64,000 nt of DNA from Collinsella sp. WCA1-178-WT-3 (M1) (GCF_009696325.1 NZ_VUME01000001.1:1-64000); one strand, 5' to 3'; counted from the stretch's first letter, positions 26,609 through 35,256 are shown. Made by a program: numbers and translations. Notes: generated by a model not told the origin, from the sequence alone.

Positions 26609-27028
26609 ATGAGGCAATACATCTTTGCCAGCCACGCGCATTTTGCGACCGGCATCAAGGAGAGCACCGAGCTACTCTCGGGCGCGCGCGATAACGTCCA
26701 CGATCTGTCGATGTTTGTCGACGGCCGCACCGACGTCGCCGAGGAGGCCGCCAAGCTCCTGGCGACTATCGATCCCGCCGACGATGTGATCGTGTGCACC
26801 GACCTGTTTGGCGGCAGCGTCAACAACGAGTTCACCAAGATCGTCCAGACGCGCCCCAACACCTACCTGATTGCCAACATGAATCTGCCGCTGCTGATTC
26901 AGTTGCTCTTCTCGGACCAGGAGGCTCCCGCCGACCAGGTTATCCGCGAGATCCTCGCGGCTGACGACACGCGCGTCAAGTTTGTCAACGACCTGCTGAC
27001 CGATGCGGATGACGAGGAAGAGTTCTAG
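26609..27028 (+). CDS. PTS mannose-family EIIA
   Basis: A 139-residue EIIA of the mannose (PTS-EII Man) family. It takes phosphate from HPr on a histidine, probably His9 in FASHAHFATGI, which matches the family's SHGxFAxG pattern, and passes it to EIIB. The motif VCTDLFGGSVNNE is the family's TDLxGGSPxN region. It has an acidic tail (DADDEEEF). It is second in an operon after the deglycase and before EIIB. Confidence 0.93.
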   Translation: MRQYIFASHAHFATGIKESTELLSGARDNVHDLSMFVDGRTDVAEEAAKLLATIDPADDVIVCTDLFGGSVNNEFTKIVQTRPNTYLIANMNLPLLIQLLFSDQEAPADQVIREILAADDTRVKFVNDLLTDADDEEEF

Positions 27029-27085
27029 TCACCGCCTGCTAATAATGGGGCCGGGTTTCCGGCATGAGACCTTTGGGGGTCAATC

Positions 27086-27568
27086 ATGATTCAATTGGTT
27101 CGCGTCGACCATCGTCTGCTTCATGGCCAGGTGGCCGTCTCTTGGGTCCAGGGCCTGGGCTCCGACTGCATCTTCTGCGTTGGCGACAAGGTTGCCAACG
27201 ATCCCGTCTGGAAGACCACGCTCAAGATGGGAAAGCCGGCCAACGCCAAGCTCGTCATCAAGGACATGGAGCACGCCATCGAGGCTATTAACTCCGGTGT
27301 CACCGATAAGTACAAGATGATCATCTGCGTCGCCAGCATCGCTGAGGCCAAGCAGCTTGCCGAAGGCTGCCCGCAGATTACCTCCATCAACCTGGGCAAC
27401 ACCAAGTCCAAGGATGAGCAGCGTCCCGATGCCCGTAAGATCTCCCGTCAGATCTTTGTGACCGCTGTCGAGGAAGAGGACATTCGCGAGCTCGTCGGCC
27501 GCGGAATCGAGGTCGAGATTCGCGCTCTGGCCGACGACCCCAAGGTCGATGCTCTAAGCGCCCTCTAA
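27086..27568 (+). CDS. PTS mannose/fructose/sorbose-family EIIB
   Basis: A 160-residue EIIB that phosphorylates the incoming sugar from a phosphohistidine, expected at His13 in RVDHRLLHGQ, the family signature. Its gap to EIIA is 57 bases. Its partners EIIC and EIID follow under a separate promoter. In the Salmonella gfr system the same EIIA-B-C-D set imports fructoselysine and glucoselysine, so a related substrate is likely here. Confidence 0.94.
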   Translation: MIQLVRVDHRLLHGQVAVSWVQGLGSDCIFCVGDKVANDPVWKTTLKMGKPANAKLVIKDMEHAIEAINSGVTDKYKMIICVASIAEAKQLAEGCPQITSINLGNTKSKDEQRPDARKISRQIFVTAVEEEDIRELVGRGIEVEIRALADDPKVDALSAL

Positions 27569-27579
27569 TTGGGAACCAC

Positions 27580-27606
27580 GGGGCGGCGCGTACGGCGCCG
27601 CCCTGC
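27580..27606 (+). terminator. GC-rich hairpin after EIIB
   Basis: GGGCGGCGC and GCGCCGCCC arms around gtacg, no T tract. It separates the deglycase-EIIA-EIIB transcript from promoter P2 and may be a partial terminator. Confidence 0.5.
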
Positions 27607-27680
27607 TCGTGGGCGTACCGGATAAACGCTTTACCCGTTGCCCCATCTACCGTTCACCGGGAGTACCTGCCCGTTGAGCG

Positions 27681-27726
27681 ATTGGTATTAAATAGTTATC
27701 GCATGACTATATAATTGGTATCAAAT
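27681..27726 (+). promoter_or_regulatory. Promoter P2 with paired GGTAT(T/C)A motifs (EIIC, EIID, FrlC-like)
   Basis: ATTGGTATTAAAT at 27681-27693 and ATTGGTATCAAAT at 27715-27727 are spaced 34 bases, with a perfect TATAAT at 27710-27715 between them. One motif would cover the -35 area, the other the start point. The pattern suits a repressor of the UTRA/GntR class. Transcript leader to EIIC is about 140 bases. Confidence 0.65.
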
Positions 27727-27861
27727 CATTTGCACCGGTTTAGGTGTTAACAGCACACCGGTACAAGCTGGATCTGTCTGGGCGATTGTCGGCATGGAAA
27801 AGGGCGCGCTGACAAGTCGGGAATCGCCACGCGGATCCAAGAGGGATCAAAGGGAGGAACA

Positions 27862-28635
27862 ATGCTTGTTCAAGCGATCCTCATCGGACTTATCGCTGCC
27901 TTCGGTAAGCTCGATTATCAGCTCGGTACGCTCTATGCGTTCCGCCCGATCGTTCTGTGCCCGCTCGTCGGCATAGTCCTCGGGGACCTACAGTCCGGCC
28001 TCGCCATCGGTGCGAGCCTCGAGCTGCTCTTCATGGGTTCTATCGCCATCGGCGCTTATGTGCCGCCCGATGAGACGATTGGCGGCGTGCTTGCCTGCGC
28101 CTTCGCTATTCAGCTGGGTCAGAGCACCGAGGCCGCTATCGCGCTCGCGATGCCCATCGCCACTCTGACCCTGGCTATCAAGAACGTCGTCAATGCCGGT
28201 ATGCCCCTTCTGGTCGACCGTGCCGACGTCTTTGCCAGCAAGGGTAACCTCAAGGGTATCTACGCTATGCACTGGATTATCGGTCTCGTGATTGTCGTTC
28301 TGGCCTTTGTCCTGTGCTCCGTCTCCTTCTATCTGGGTGCCGACGCTGTTCAGGGCCTGCTCGACTTCATCCCGACGTTCGTCCTCGATGGCTTTGGCGT
28401 CGCAGCCAACATCCTGCCTGCCATGGGCTTCGCCATGCTCGGCCGTCTGGTGCTTACCAAGCAGCTCGTGCCGTTCTACTTCCTGGGCTTCCTGCTGTGC
28501 TCCTATGCCAACGTGCCCGTCCTCGGCGTCGCTCTGATCGCAATCATCATCGGCATCGACAAGTACGACCTGCTGGGCCTTGGTGGCGCCCAGCCCCAGC
28601 TTTCTGTGGAAGGGGATGAGGACGATGACTTCTAA
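27862..28635 (+). CDS. PTS mannose-family EIIC
   Basis: A 257-residue integral membrane subunit that forms the sugar channel with EIID. The hydrophobic N-terminus MLVQAILIGLIAAFGKLDYQ (20 residues) and the EIIC pattern SLELLFMGSIAIGAYVPPDE fit the mannose/sorbose class. GGGAGGA precedes the ATG. It overlaps the EIID start by 11 bases, so production of the two subunits is coupled. Confidence 0.94.
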   Translation: MLVQAILIGLIAAFGKLDYQLGTLYAFRPIVLCPLVGIVLGDLQSGLAIGASLELLFMGSIAIGAYVPPDETIGGVLACAFAIQLGQSTEAAIALAMPIATLTLAIKNVVNAGMPLLVDRADVFASKGNLKGIYAMHWIIGLVIVVLAFVLCSVSFYLGADAVQGLLDFIPTFVLDGFGVAANILPAMGFAMLGRLVLTKQLVPFYFLGFLLCSYANVPVLGVALIAIIIGIDKYDLLGLGGAQPQLSVEGDEDDDF

Positions 28636-29449
28636 TTCCGAGAACCAGATTACTCGCTCCGACCTCATTAAGAGCGCCGTGAACACCGGCGCCCTGGGCA
28701 TGGAATTCTCCTGGACCTACTACAAGCAGATGAACATTGCCTTCTGCCTGATGGTCGCCAACATGCTCAAGAAGATCTATGCCGGCCGTCCCGACGATTA
28801 CGCCGAGGCCCTGCACCGTCACAGCGCGTTCTTCAACATCACCCCGCAGCTCGCTCCCTTCGTGGGCGGCATCGCGATGGCCATGGAGGAGAAAGTCGCT
28901 CGTGGCGAGGTTGAGCCCGAGAGCGTCAACGACATCAAGGCCGCCCTTATGGGCCCGCTTTCCGGCCTGGGTGACTCCTTCTTCCTGTCCACCCTGCGCG
29001 TCGTCGCCGCTGCCGTGGGCATCAGCCTGTGCCAGGCCGGAAACGTCTTTGGCCCCATCGCTTTCCTGCTCATCTACAACATCCCGGCGTTCCTGATTCG
29101 TATCTTTGGCGCTATCAAGGGTTATGAGCTGGGCATTGGCTTCCTCGACGAGGCTCAGAAGACCGGCCTGATGCAAAAGATCATGGCCTGCGTCGGCATC
29201 GTCGGCGTCATGGTCGTTGGCGCCATGAGCAAGGACATGTTCTGGGCTTCGCTGCCCGTCGCTATCGGTCAGGGCGACTCCGCCCAGACTCTCCAGGACA
29301 TCCTGGACGGCATCATGCCCGGTATGCTCGGCATGGCCGCCTTCTGGCTCTACTACTGGCTGCTCTCCAAGAAGATCAACCCGATGGTCTTGATCCTCTG
29401 CACCATGGTCGTGGGCATCATCGGTGCTTACTTTGGCGTGCTTGCCTAA
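28625..29449 (+). CDS. PTS mannose-family EIID
   Basis: A 274-residue membrane subunit that completes the EIIABCD transporter. The start in the overlap with EIIC is preceded by GGGGATGAGG. Family features are the N-terminal amphipathic region, EFSWTYYKQMNIAFCLMVAN, and the loop MGPLSGLGDSFF, typical of the EIID GPxxGxGD region. A terminator lies between this gene and the FrlC-like gene. Confidence 0.94.
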   Translation: MTSNSENQITRSDLIKSAVNTGALGMEFSWTYYKQMNIAFCLMVANMLKKIYAGRPDDYAEALHRHSAFFNITPQLAPFVGGIAMAMEEKVARGEVEPESVNDIKAALMGPLSGLGDSFFLSTLRVVAAAVGISLCQAGNVFGPIAFLLIYNIPAFLIRIFGAIKGYELGIGFLDEAQKTGLMQKIMACVGIVGVMVVGAMSKDMFWASLPVAIGQGDSAQTLQDILDGIMPGMLGMAAFWLYYWLLSKKINPMVLILCTMVVGIIGAYFGVLA

Positions 29450-29497
29450 TATGTTCGAATCGCGCTTCCATCGCGTCTAACGGTTGCGTCGATCTTT

Positions 29498-29534
29498 GGG
29501 GGCTTGTCGCATCTGCGGCGGCCCCCTGTTTTTT
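29498..29534 (+). terminator. Terminator after EIID
   Basis: GGGGGC pairs with GCCCCC and is followed by TGTTTTTT. It lies only 27 bases before the next gene, so the isomerase is probably made from partial readthrough or an unseen promoter. Confidence 0.75.
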
Positions 29535-29560
29535 AAAACTCCGTACGAAAGGGGAGGGCT

Positions 29561-30406
29561 ATGGTCGTACCCGAGCTTTCGCTCATGAACATCAACCATC
29601 GTTACTACAGCATCGAGACGTTTTTTAAGGCTGCAGGTGAGGCCGGCTATCGCAATATCGAGCTGTGGACCGGCTCGATGCACCTGTATGTGGATTGCCA
29701 TGAGCACGAATCGGTGGATAAGATTCGCGATCTTGCCGCCCAGTACGGCATCAAGATCGTGTGCGTGTGCCCCGAGCAGAACAACCCCAAGCCGTGGAAC
29801 GTCGCGGTGCGCGGCGAGGCGGGCCAAAAACGCATCCTCTCGTACTTTAAGAATGTGATCGACGTAGCCGTTGAATTGGGCGCGCCGCAGATTCTGGTGA
29901 CGAGTGGTTGGGCCTATCTGGACGAGCCGGCTGAGGACGCCTGGGCCCGTAGCGTTGCCATGCTGCGCTCGGTGTGCGACTACGCCGACACGCGCGGTAT
30001 TCGCGTCGCGCTCGAGGCGCTGCAGCCGTCGGAGTCCGTGCTGGTCAACACTGCACAGGATGTGGCGCGCCTCCTCGAGGCGGTCGATCGCCCCAACCTG
30101 AAGGCTTGTATCGACTTTGGCGCCATGGAAGTTGCCGGCGACACGATCGACGGCTACTTTGAGGTTTTGGGCAACAAGATCGTTCACACCCACTTTGTAG
30201 ATGTGGGCGGCGGCACGACGCATCTTGCCTGGGGCGACGGCGAGCGTGATATGCGTGCCGACCTCGAGGCACTCATGCGCCACGGCTATACGGGCTATGT
30301 CTCGGCCGAGACGTGTGATGGCCGCTACTATCAGGATCCGTCCAAGGCGACGACTCAGGTTATCGAGATGTATCGCCGTGTGACAGCGGAGATGGAGGCC
30401 GAATAA
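29561..30406 (+). CDS. Sugar isomerase/epimerase of the xylose-isomerase-like TIM barrel family, FrlC-like
   Basis: A 281-residue TIM-barrel protein. It shows family hallmarks: EAGYRNIELWTGSMH near the start, ALEALQPSESVLVNTAQDV with a metal-binding Glu, ACIDFGAM, and HTHFVDVGGG with metal ligands. Layout and motif spacing resemble E. coli FrlC, which epimerises psicoselysine to fructoselysine. Here it would convert a 3-epimer of the Amadori sugar into the form the PTS-deglycase route can use. GGGGAGGG precedes the ATG. Function rests on context plus motif similarity. Confidence 0.83.
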   Translation: MVVPELSLMNINHRYYSIETFFKAAGEAGYRNIELWTGSMHLYVDCHEHESVDKIRDLAAQYGIKIVCVCPEQNNPKPWNVAVRGEAGQKRILSYFKNVIDVAVELGAPQILVTSGWAYLDEPAEDAWARSVAMLRSVCDYADTRGIRVALEALQPSESVLVNTAQDVARLLEAVDRPNLKACIDFGAMEVAGDTIDGYFEVLGNKIVHTHFVDVGGGTTHLAWGDGERDMRADLEALMRHGYTGYVSAETCDGRYYQDPSKATTQVIEMYRRVTAEMEAE

Positions 30407-30414
30407 CTAAACTG

Positions 30415-30461
30415 CGCGGTTGCGCCGGAAACGCTTGGGCGGGTCTGGCGCAACGCTTTTA
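30415..30461 (+). terminator. Terminator after the FrlC-like gene
   Basis: GTTGCGCC (30419-30426) pairs with GGCGCAAC (30447-30454), followed by GCTTTTAT. Confidence 0.65.
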
Positions 30462-30580
30462 TAGCTGGCGAGTTGTGGGGAGCCCGTTGGCAGTAGCGCT
30501 CGAAATAGACAACTATTGGCGTTGTAATACCACTCGGACGAGGAAACCGACCGTTCGCCGCAAATCTCCGTGAGTTTAGA

Positions 30581-30626
30581 TTGGTATTAAATAACAAGCA
30601 ATCGTATGGCTATAATTGGTATCAGC
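30581..30626 (+). promoter_or_regulatory. Promoter P3 with paired GGTAT(T/C)A motifs (deglycase 2)
   Basis: TTGGTATTAAAT at 30581-30592 and ATTGGTATCA at 30615-30624, with the GGTAT cores 35 bases apart, and a perfect TATAAT at 30611-30616. The arrangement matches P2 almost exactly, indicating the same regulator. Confidence 0.65.
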
Positions 30627-30673
30627 AAGAAGCGCGATGTATAGAATTGCGCACATGTGATGGGAGGACACAC

Positions 30674-31735
30674 ATGAAGGAGACCGAGAAGATCGAGATC
30701 ATGCACTTCGACCAGGAGGGCTACCTCGAGGACGGCAGGAACGTCTACGAGGCCGGCAAGCGGATGACCGCCCTGGCCGACCGCGTGCACGAGGAGGGCT
30801 ACGACGCCGTCTTCCTGATGGGCGTCGGCGGCACCTGGGACGAGTTCATGCAGCTCGAGTACCTCATGAACAAGTTCGGCGACCGCGACCTCGAGGTCTA
30901 CCTGATCCACGCCGCCGAGTGGAACGTCATGGGCCACAAGCGCATGACCGACAAATCCGTCGTGCTGACCGCCTCCGAGTCCGGCACCACCCCCGAGGTG
31001 CTCGAGGCCATCGGCAAGATGAAGGAGATGGGCGTGCGCGTCTTCGCCATGACCAACCCCGAGGGCAAGATCGGGCAGGCCGTGGGCGCCGAGAACTGCG
31101 TCATGATGGCCTCCGACCACGGCGCCGGCGGCTGCGAGAAGGGCTACTACCTCGCCGACTGCTTCGGCCTGCGCCTGCTCAACCGCCGCGGCTGCTTCCC
31201 CAAGTTCGACCTGTTCATCGAGCAGACGAAGGACGTCTGGAAGGACTTGCTCGACATCCGCAAGCGCTTCGAGCCGCGCGCCGAGGAGATCGCCAGGAAG
31301 TACGCGCTGGCCGACTACACCATGTTCATCGGCTCGGGGGCCCTCTGGGGCGAGACCATCCTGTACTCCATGTGCCTGCTCGAGGAGATGCAGTGGAAGC
31401 GCATCCGCCACATCACCTCGCACGACTTCTTCCACGGCACGCTCGAGCTGCTCGAGCCCGGCGTCCCGGTGTTCCTGTTCATGGGCGAGGACGAGTGCCG
31501 CGCCCTCGACGAGCGCGTCCGCGCCTTCCTCACCAGCGGCGTGACCGGCGACGAGGACTACGTCATCATCGACACCGCCGAGTACGCGATCCCGGGCCTG
31601 GACGACGACTTCCGCGTCATCGTGTCGCCGTGGATCCTGTCCGTGCTGACCACCGACCGCCTCTCGCGCAACTACGAGCTGGTCACCAAGCACAACCTCA
31701 AGTACCGCCGCTACTACCACCAGTTCGACTACTAA
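30674..31735 (+). CDS. SIS-domain deglycase, FrlB/GfrF-like (copy 2)
   Basis: A 353-residue protein identical to the product of 25526-26587. Every stretch I compared is also identical in DNA, including the opposite-strand and shifted-frame translations. Bases just before the ATG and just after the TAA differ between copies, so the shared block is exactly the open reading frame. This copy has its own promoter (P3), a different Shine-Dalgarno sequence (GGGAGG) and its own terminator, forming a single-gene unit at the far end of the cluster. Two separately promoted copies would raise or decouple deglycase dosage from the PTS. Confidence 0.85.
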   Translation: MKETEKIEIMHFDQEGYLEDGRNVYEAGKRMTALADRVHEEGYDAVFLMGVGGTWDEFMQLEYLMNKFGDRDLEVYLIHAAEWNVMGHKRMTDKSVVLTASESGTTPEVLEAIGKMKEMGVRVFAMTNPEGKIGQAVGAENCVMMASDHGAGGCEKGYYLADCFGLRLLNRRGCFPKFDLFIEQTKDVWKDLLDIRKRFEPRAEEIARKYALADYTMFIGSGALWGETILYSMCLLEEMQWKRIRHITSHDFFHGTLELLEPGVPVFLFMGEDECRALDERVRAFLTSGVTGDEDYVIIDTAEYAIPGLDDDFRVIVSPWILSVLTTDRLSRNYELVTKHNLKYRRYYHQFDY

Positions 31736-31787
31736 GAGCTGGTCACGGGTCCGATATCTTGGCTGGTTGATATCTCAACCCTGCACA

Positions 31788-31820
31788 AGGGCGTCCGCGA
31801 TTGCACGGGCGCCCTTTTTG
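31788..31820 (+). terminator. Terminator of deglycase copy 2
   Basis: AGGGCGTCCG pairs imperfectly with CGGGCGCCCT, followed by TTTTTG. Confidence 0.75.
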
Positions 31821-31917
31821 CGTTGTAACAAGAGACTGCTGCTAATCGCTTGCCCTATGTTTCCAAATGAATACGCTGTGAGCCGAGGGCGACGGTTCTC
31901 CCCGCAAGCACTCTAGT

Positions 31918-31962
31918 ATGCTAAAGTACCCAGAAGACCGGCGGAGCTATGCCGGTCTTTCG
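31918..31962 (+). promoter_or_regulatory. His operon promoter and leader hairpin
   Basis: TATGCT (31918-31923) is a plausible -10 box. The hairpin AGACCGGC...GCCGGTCT at about 31936-31959 follows at the start of the transcript with a short TTTC tail. No His-rich leader peptide or T-box core was found, so attenuation is only a possibility. Confidence 0.4.
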
Positions 31963-31997
31963 TTCTATATGAAACACAGCATGAGGAGGCTCACCAG

Positions 31998-33713
31998 ATG
32001 ACGGCCACACCGTGGGGATTCCTGGACATATTGCCCGAGGAGGCTCAGGCACGCGAGGAGATCGCGTATACGGTGAAGGGCTGCTTTAGGGAGCATCATT
32101 ACCTTCCGGTCGAGACGCCGCTGCTCGAGGACAAGGGTTCGCTCGAGGAGGGCGGCCGCATTGCGGACACGCCGTTTAAGCTCTTTGATGACGACGGCCG
32201 CCTGCTAGTGGTCCGTCCCGACAACACGCTGCCGATCGTGCGCCTGGTTTCGACCCGCATGCGTGCGGCCGATCTGCCCCTGCGCCTTCGCTACGAGGCG
32301 CCGGTGGTTCGCGAGTGCCAGCGCAATGCCGGTGGCTCGCGTCAGTTTACGCAGCTGGGCTTTGAGCTTATCGGTGCGGGCGATACCGCGGGCGATGTAG
32401 AGATTGTTTCGCTGGTGGCCGAGGCCGTGCGTAGGCTGGCGCTTCCCGATGCTCGTATTATCGCAGGTAGCGTGCGTCCTTTTAAGGAGCTGCTCGCGGC
32501 GTGCGAGGATCGCGAGCTGGCAGCCGAGGCCCTGCGCTGCGTGCATGCCAACGACTTTGTGGGCCTCGATGCCCGCGTGGCTGCCAGCACCGAGTCTGAT
32601 GCCGTCAAGGCCGCCATTAGCGAGCTGCCGCGCCTGCACGGTGGTGCCGAGGTGCTCGACCGCGTGGACGCGCTGCTGGAGGCCGCCGGTATCGTCGCGC
32701 CGCCGACGCGCGAGCTGCGTGCCCTGCTCGAGGGCCTGGCACCCGAGGACGCCCAGGTGCTGTCGTTCGATTTCTCCATCATGAACTCTTTCGATTACTA
32801 CACGGGCCTGGTCTTTAAGGCCTATGCCGGTGGCTTGCCCGATCCGGTGGGTTCGGGCGGACGCTACGACTCCATCTTTACCGGCGCATTTGGCGACGGC
32901 ATCGAGGTGCCGGCGGCGGGCTTCGCCTTTTCGCTCGAGCGTCTGGAGGCCGCGCATACCTCGGCCGAGGACGCTGCTTCCGATGGTGACCATGCCGTGG
33001 GTCGCGGCGCCGAGGGTCCGCTGCGCATTGCCGTGCCCAAGGGCTCGCTTAAGGCAGACACGCTCGACGTGCTCGAGGCCGCGGGCCTGGACGTCTCTGA
33101 GTTGCGTGACCCCGGCCGTCACCTGATCGTGCGAGGCCGCGACACGCGTGCCGGCGAGGGCACGGTCAGCGATATCGAGTTTGTTATCGTGCGTCCCAGC
33201 GATGCGCCTGCCTTTGTGGGCTGCGGCGGCGCCGATTGCGGCATCTGCGGCTGGGATTCGCTCATCGAGGCAGACCTCAACCTGCTGCAGCTGGTCGATT
33301 TGGGCTATGGCCTGTGCACCTTTATCGAGGCGGAGCCCGCGTGGCGCGCCGGCCAGGCCGAGCGCAACTATGCCCGCCGCGGTTCGCTTCGCGTGGCTAC
33401 CAAATATCCGCGCATCGCGAGTGCCTGGTATGCCGAGCGCGGTGTGAACGCCGATATCGTTTCGCTGCACGGCAACATCGAGCTGGGCCCCATTGTCGGC
33501 ATGACCGACCGTATCGTGGATATTACCGCCACGGGTGCCACGCTGCGCGACAACGATTTGGTCATCACCGGCCGCATTATGGACTGCACGGCGCGCTTTT
33601 TTGTCAACCCGGGTGCCGCTCGCTTGGATCCGCGCGTACGCAATCTGGCAGATCGCTTGGCGGCGGCCGTTAAGGACAAGCATTTTGAGCCCGTTGCGGG
33701 CTCGGCACAATAG
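31998..33713 (+). CDS. hisG: Fused ATP phosphoribosyltransferase: HisZ regulatory domain plus HisG catalytic domain
   Basis: A 571-residue fusion for the first step of histidine synthesis (ATP plus PRPP). Residues 1-330 are a HisZ-like class-II tRNA-synthetase fold lacking tRNA function (NSFDYYTGLVFKAY, GSGGRYDSIF). A short acidic linker follows. Residues 342-571 are a short-form HisG beginning LRIAVPKGSL, with the PRPP loop IVDITATGATLRDNDL and SLHGNIELGP. In most bacteria with short HisG, HisZ is a separate protein. The inner loop GCGGADCGICGWD has unusual cysteines. GAGGAGG precedes the ATG. First gene of the operon. Confidence 0.94.
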   Translation: MTATPWGFLDILPEEAQAREEIAYTVKGCFREHHYLPVETPLLEDKGSLEEGGRIADTPFKLFDDDGRLLVVRPDNTLPIVRLVSTRMRAADLPLRLRYEAPVVRECQRNAGGSRQFTQLGFELIGAGDTAGDVEIVSLVAEAVRRLALPDARIIAGSVRPFKELLAACEDRELAAEALRCVHANDFVGLDARVAASTESDAVKAAISELPRLHGGAEVLDRVDALLEAAGIVAPPTRELRALLEGLAPEDAQVLSFDFSIMNSFDYYTGLVFKAYAGGLPDPVGSGGRYDSIFTGAFGDGIEVPAAGFAFSLERLEAAHTSAEDAASDGDHAVGRGAEGPLRIAVPKGSLKADTLDVLEAAGLDVSELRDPGRHLIVRGRDTRAGEGTVSDIEFVIVRPSDAPAFVGCGGADCGICGWDSLIEADLNLLQLVDLGYGLCTFIEAEPAWRAGQAERNYARRGSLRVATKYPRIASAWYAERGVNADIVSLHGNIELGPIVGMTDRIVDITATGATLRDNDLVITGRIMDCTARFFVNPGAARLDPRVRNLADRLAAAVKDKHFEPVAGSAQ

Positions 33714-33818
33714 CGCGAGCACGCACGGGCGCCCCAACGTCTGGGCTGCGGGCCGATGGGCGCCGCCGCCCGGCCTCTCGTTTTTCGAACACAACCTCGA
33801 CCGATAGGGGATACCGAC

Positions 33819-35255
33819 ATGAAGACTATCAAGCTTGCTCCCGGTGAGCGTCTCGTTACCAACCAGCTCAACCGTAAGGGCGTGCTGCCGCAAAACATCG
33901 TCGACGCCGCCCGTGATATTGTGGCCAACGTGCGCGCCAACGGCGATGCCGCGGTGCGCGATTACTGTCAGCGTTTTGACGGTGTAGAGCTGCAGAGCTT
34001 CCGTCTGCCGCAAGAGCAGATCGATGCCGCGCTCGAAGGCCTCGACCCGTCCTTTGTCGCGGCGCTCGAGAAGGCTGCGCGCCAGATTCGCGAGTTCCAC
34101 CAGCGCGAGGTCGAGCAGAGCTGGTTTACCACGCGTGCAGACGGCACCATGCTCGGCGTTAAGGTGACCCCGCTTGCGGCGGCCGGCATCTACGTGCCGG
34201 GCGGTCGCGCGCAGTATCCCTCCACGGTGCTCATGAATGCCATTCCCGCCAAGGTCGCCGGCGTCGAGCGCGTGGTCATGGTGACCCCGCCGCAAAAAGA
34301 TGGCCTGATCAGCCCCTACACGCTCGCCGCGGCAAAGCTCGGCGGCGTGGACGAAATCTATATGGTGGGCGGCGCTCAGGCCGTGGCCGCGCTGGCATAC
34401 GGTACCGAGACCATTCCGCGCGTCGACAAAATCACCGGTCCGGGCAACGCCTTTGTTGCCGCGGCCAAGCAGATTGTCTCGGGCGACGTGGGCATCGACA
34501 TGGTCGCCGGTCCCTCCGAGGTCTGCGTGCTGGCAGATGCCACGGCCAAGCCCATGGTGGTCGCGGCCGACCTGATGGCCCAGGCCGAGCACGATCCGCT
34601 AGCAGCCTGCTATCTGGTGACCTGCGACGAGCAGTTTGCGCGCGAGGTCGAGGCGGGTATCGACATTCTGGTGGCACAGTCCCCGCGTGCCGAGATCACG
34701 CGCGCCTCGCTCGACAACGAGGGCACCATCGTGGTGGCCGCCGATATGGCTGCTGCCGTCGAGGCGGTGAACACCGTGGCGCCCGAGCACCTGGAGCTGC
34801 ACTGCAAGGATGCGATGGGCCTGCTCGGCGGCATTCGCAACGCCGGCGCCATCTTTGTGGGCGCTTGGAGCTCCGAGCCGCTTGGCGATTATGTTGCCGG
34901 CCCCAACCACACGCTGCCGACCGGCGGCACGGCCATGTTCTCCAACCCGCTTTCGGTCGAAGAATTCGTCAAGCGCTCGAGCGTCATTTGCTATACGCCC
35001 GAGGGCCTGCTCTCGGACGCTCCCGCGACGCAGCGCCTGGCCGAGGCCGAGGGCCTGTGGGCGCACGCGCTTTCCGCCGCGCTGCGTCGCCGTGTGCTGG
35101 AGCAGGGCGAGGGTGCCGTGAGTGCTGAGTCTCTGGCCGCGGCCGACCTGACCAAGGTCGCCTGGCCGGGCGACGCCGTGGCGACGGTCGCCGAGGGTGT
35201 GGACCTAGCGGCTGCAAGCGCGGATGGCGCTGGCGCGACCGGCGAGGAGGCCTAA
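33819..35255 (+). CDS. hisD: Histidinol dehydrogenase
   Basis: A 478-residue NAD- and zinc-dependent enzyme for the last two oxidations to histidine. Features are [20 protein letters not shown], the signature region [18 protein letters not shown] and DMVAGPSEV, and PEHLELH. About 40 residues longer than usual owing to an Ala/Gly/Glu-rich tail ([15 protein letters not shown]). The start [12 protein letters not shown] has GGGG eight bases before it. The hisC start follows the stop by one base. Confidence 0.95.
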   Translation: MKTIKLAPGERLVTNQLNRKGVLPQNIVDAARDIVANVRANGDAAVRDYCQRFDGVELQSFRLPQEQIDAALEGLDPSFVAALEKAARQIREFHQREVEQSWFTTRADGTMLGVKVTPLAAAGIYVPGGRAQYPSTVLMNAIPAKVAGVERVVMVTPPQKDGLISPYTLAAAKLGGVDEIYMVGGAQAVAALAYGTETIPRVDKITGPGNAFVAAAKQIVSGDVGIDMVAGPSEVCVLADATAKPMVVAADLMAQAEHDPLAACYLVTCDEQFAREVEAGIDILVAQSPRAEITRASLDNEGTIVVAADMAAAVEAVNTVAPEHLELHCKDAMGLLGGIRNAGAIFVGAWSSEPLGDYVAGPNHTLPTGGTAMFSNPLSVEEFVKRSSVICYTPEGLLSDAPATQRLAEAEGLWAHALSAALRRRVLEQGEGAVSAESLAAADLTKVAWPGDAVATVAEGVDLAAASADGAGATGEEA

Positions 35256-35256
35256 T

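Noticed and set aside
25406-26641. Long minus-strand frame opposite deglycase copy 1, repeated opposite copy 2
   Set aside because: It exists only because the deglycase has almost only G or C at third positions. It was useful solely as evidence that the two copies are identical in DNA.
31924-31997. Histidine attenuator or T-box before hisZG
   Set aside because: There is a hairpin, but no run of His codons in a leader frame and no T-box core sequence was seen.
32205-34592. 795-codon minus-strand frame across hisZG and hisD
   Set aside because: It spans two well-supported genes and their gap, and its His/Arg/Gly-rich composition is typical of antisense reading of GC-rich genes.
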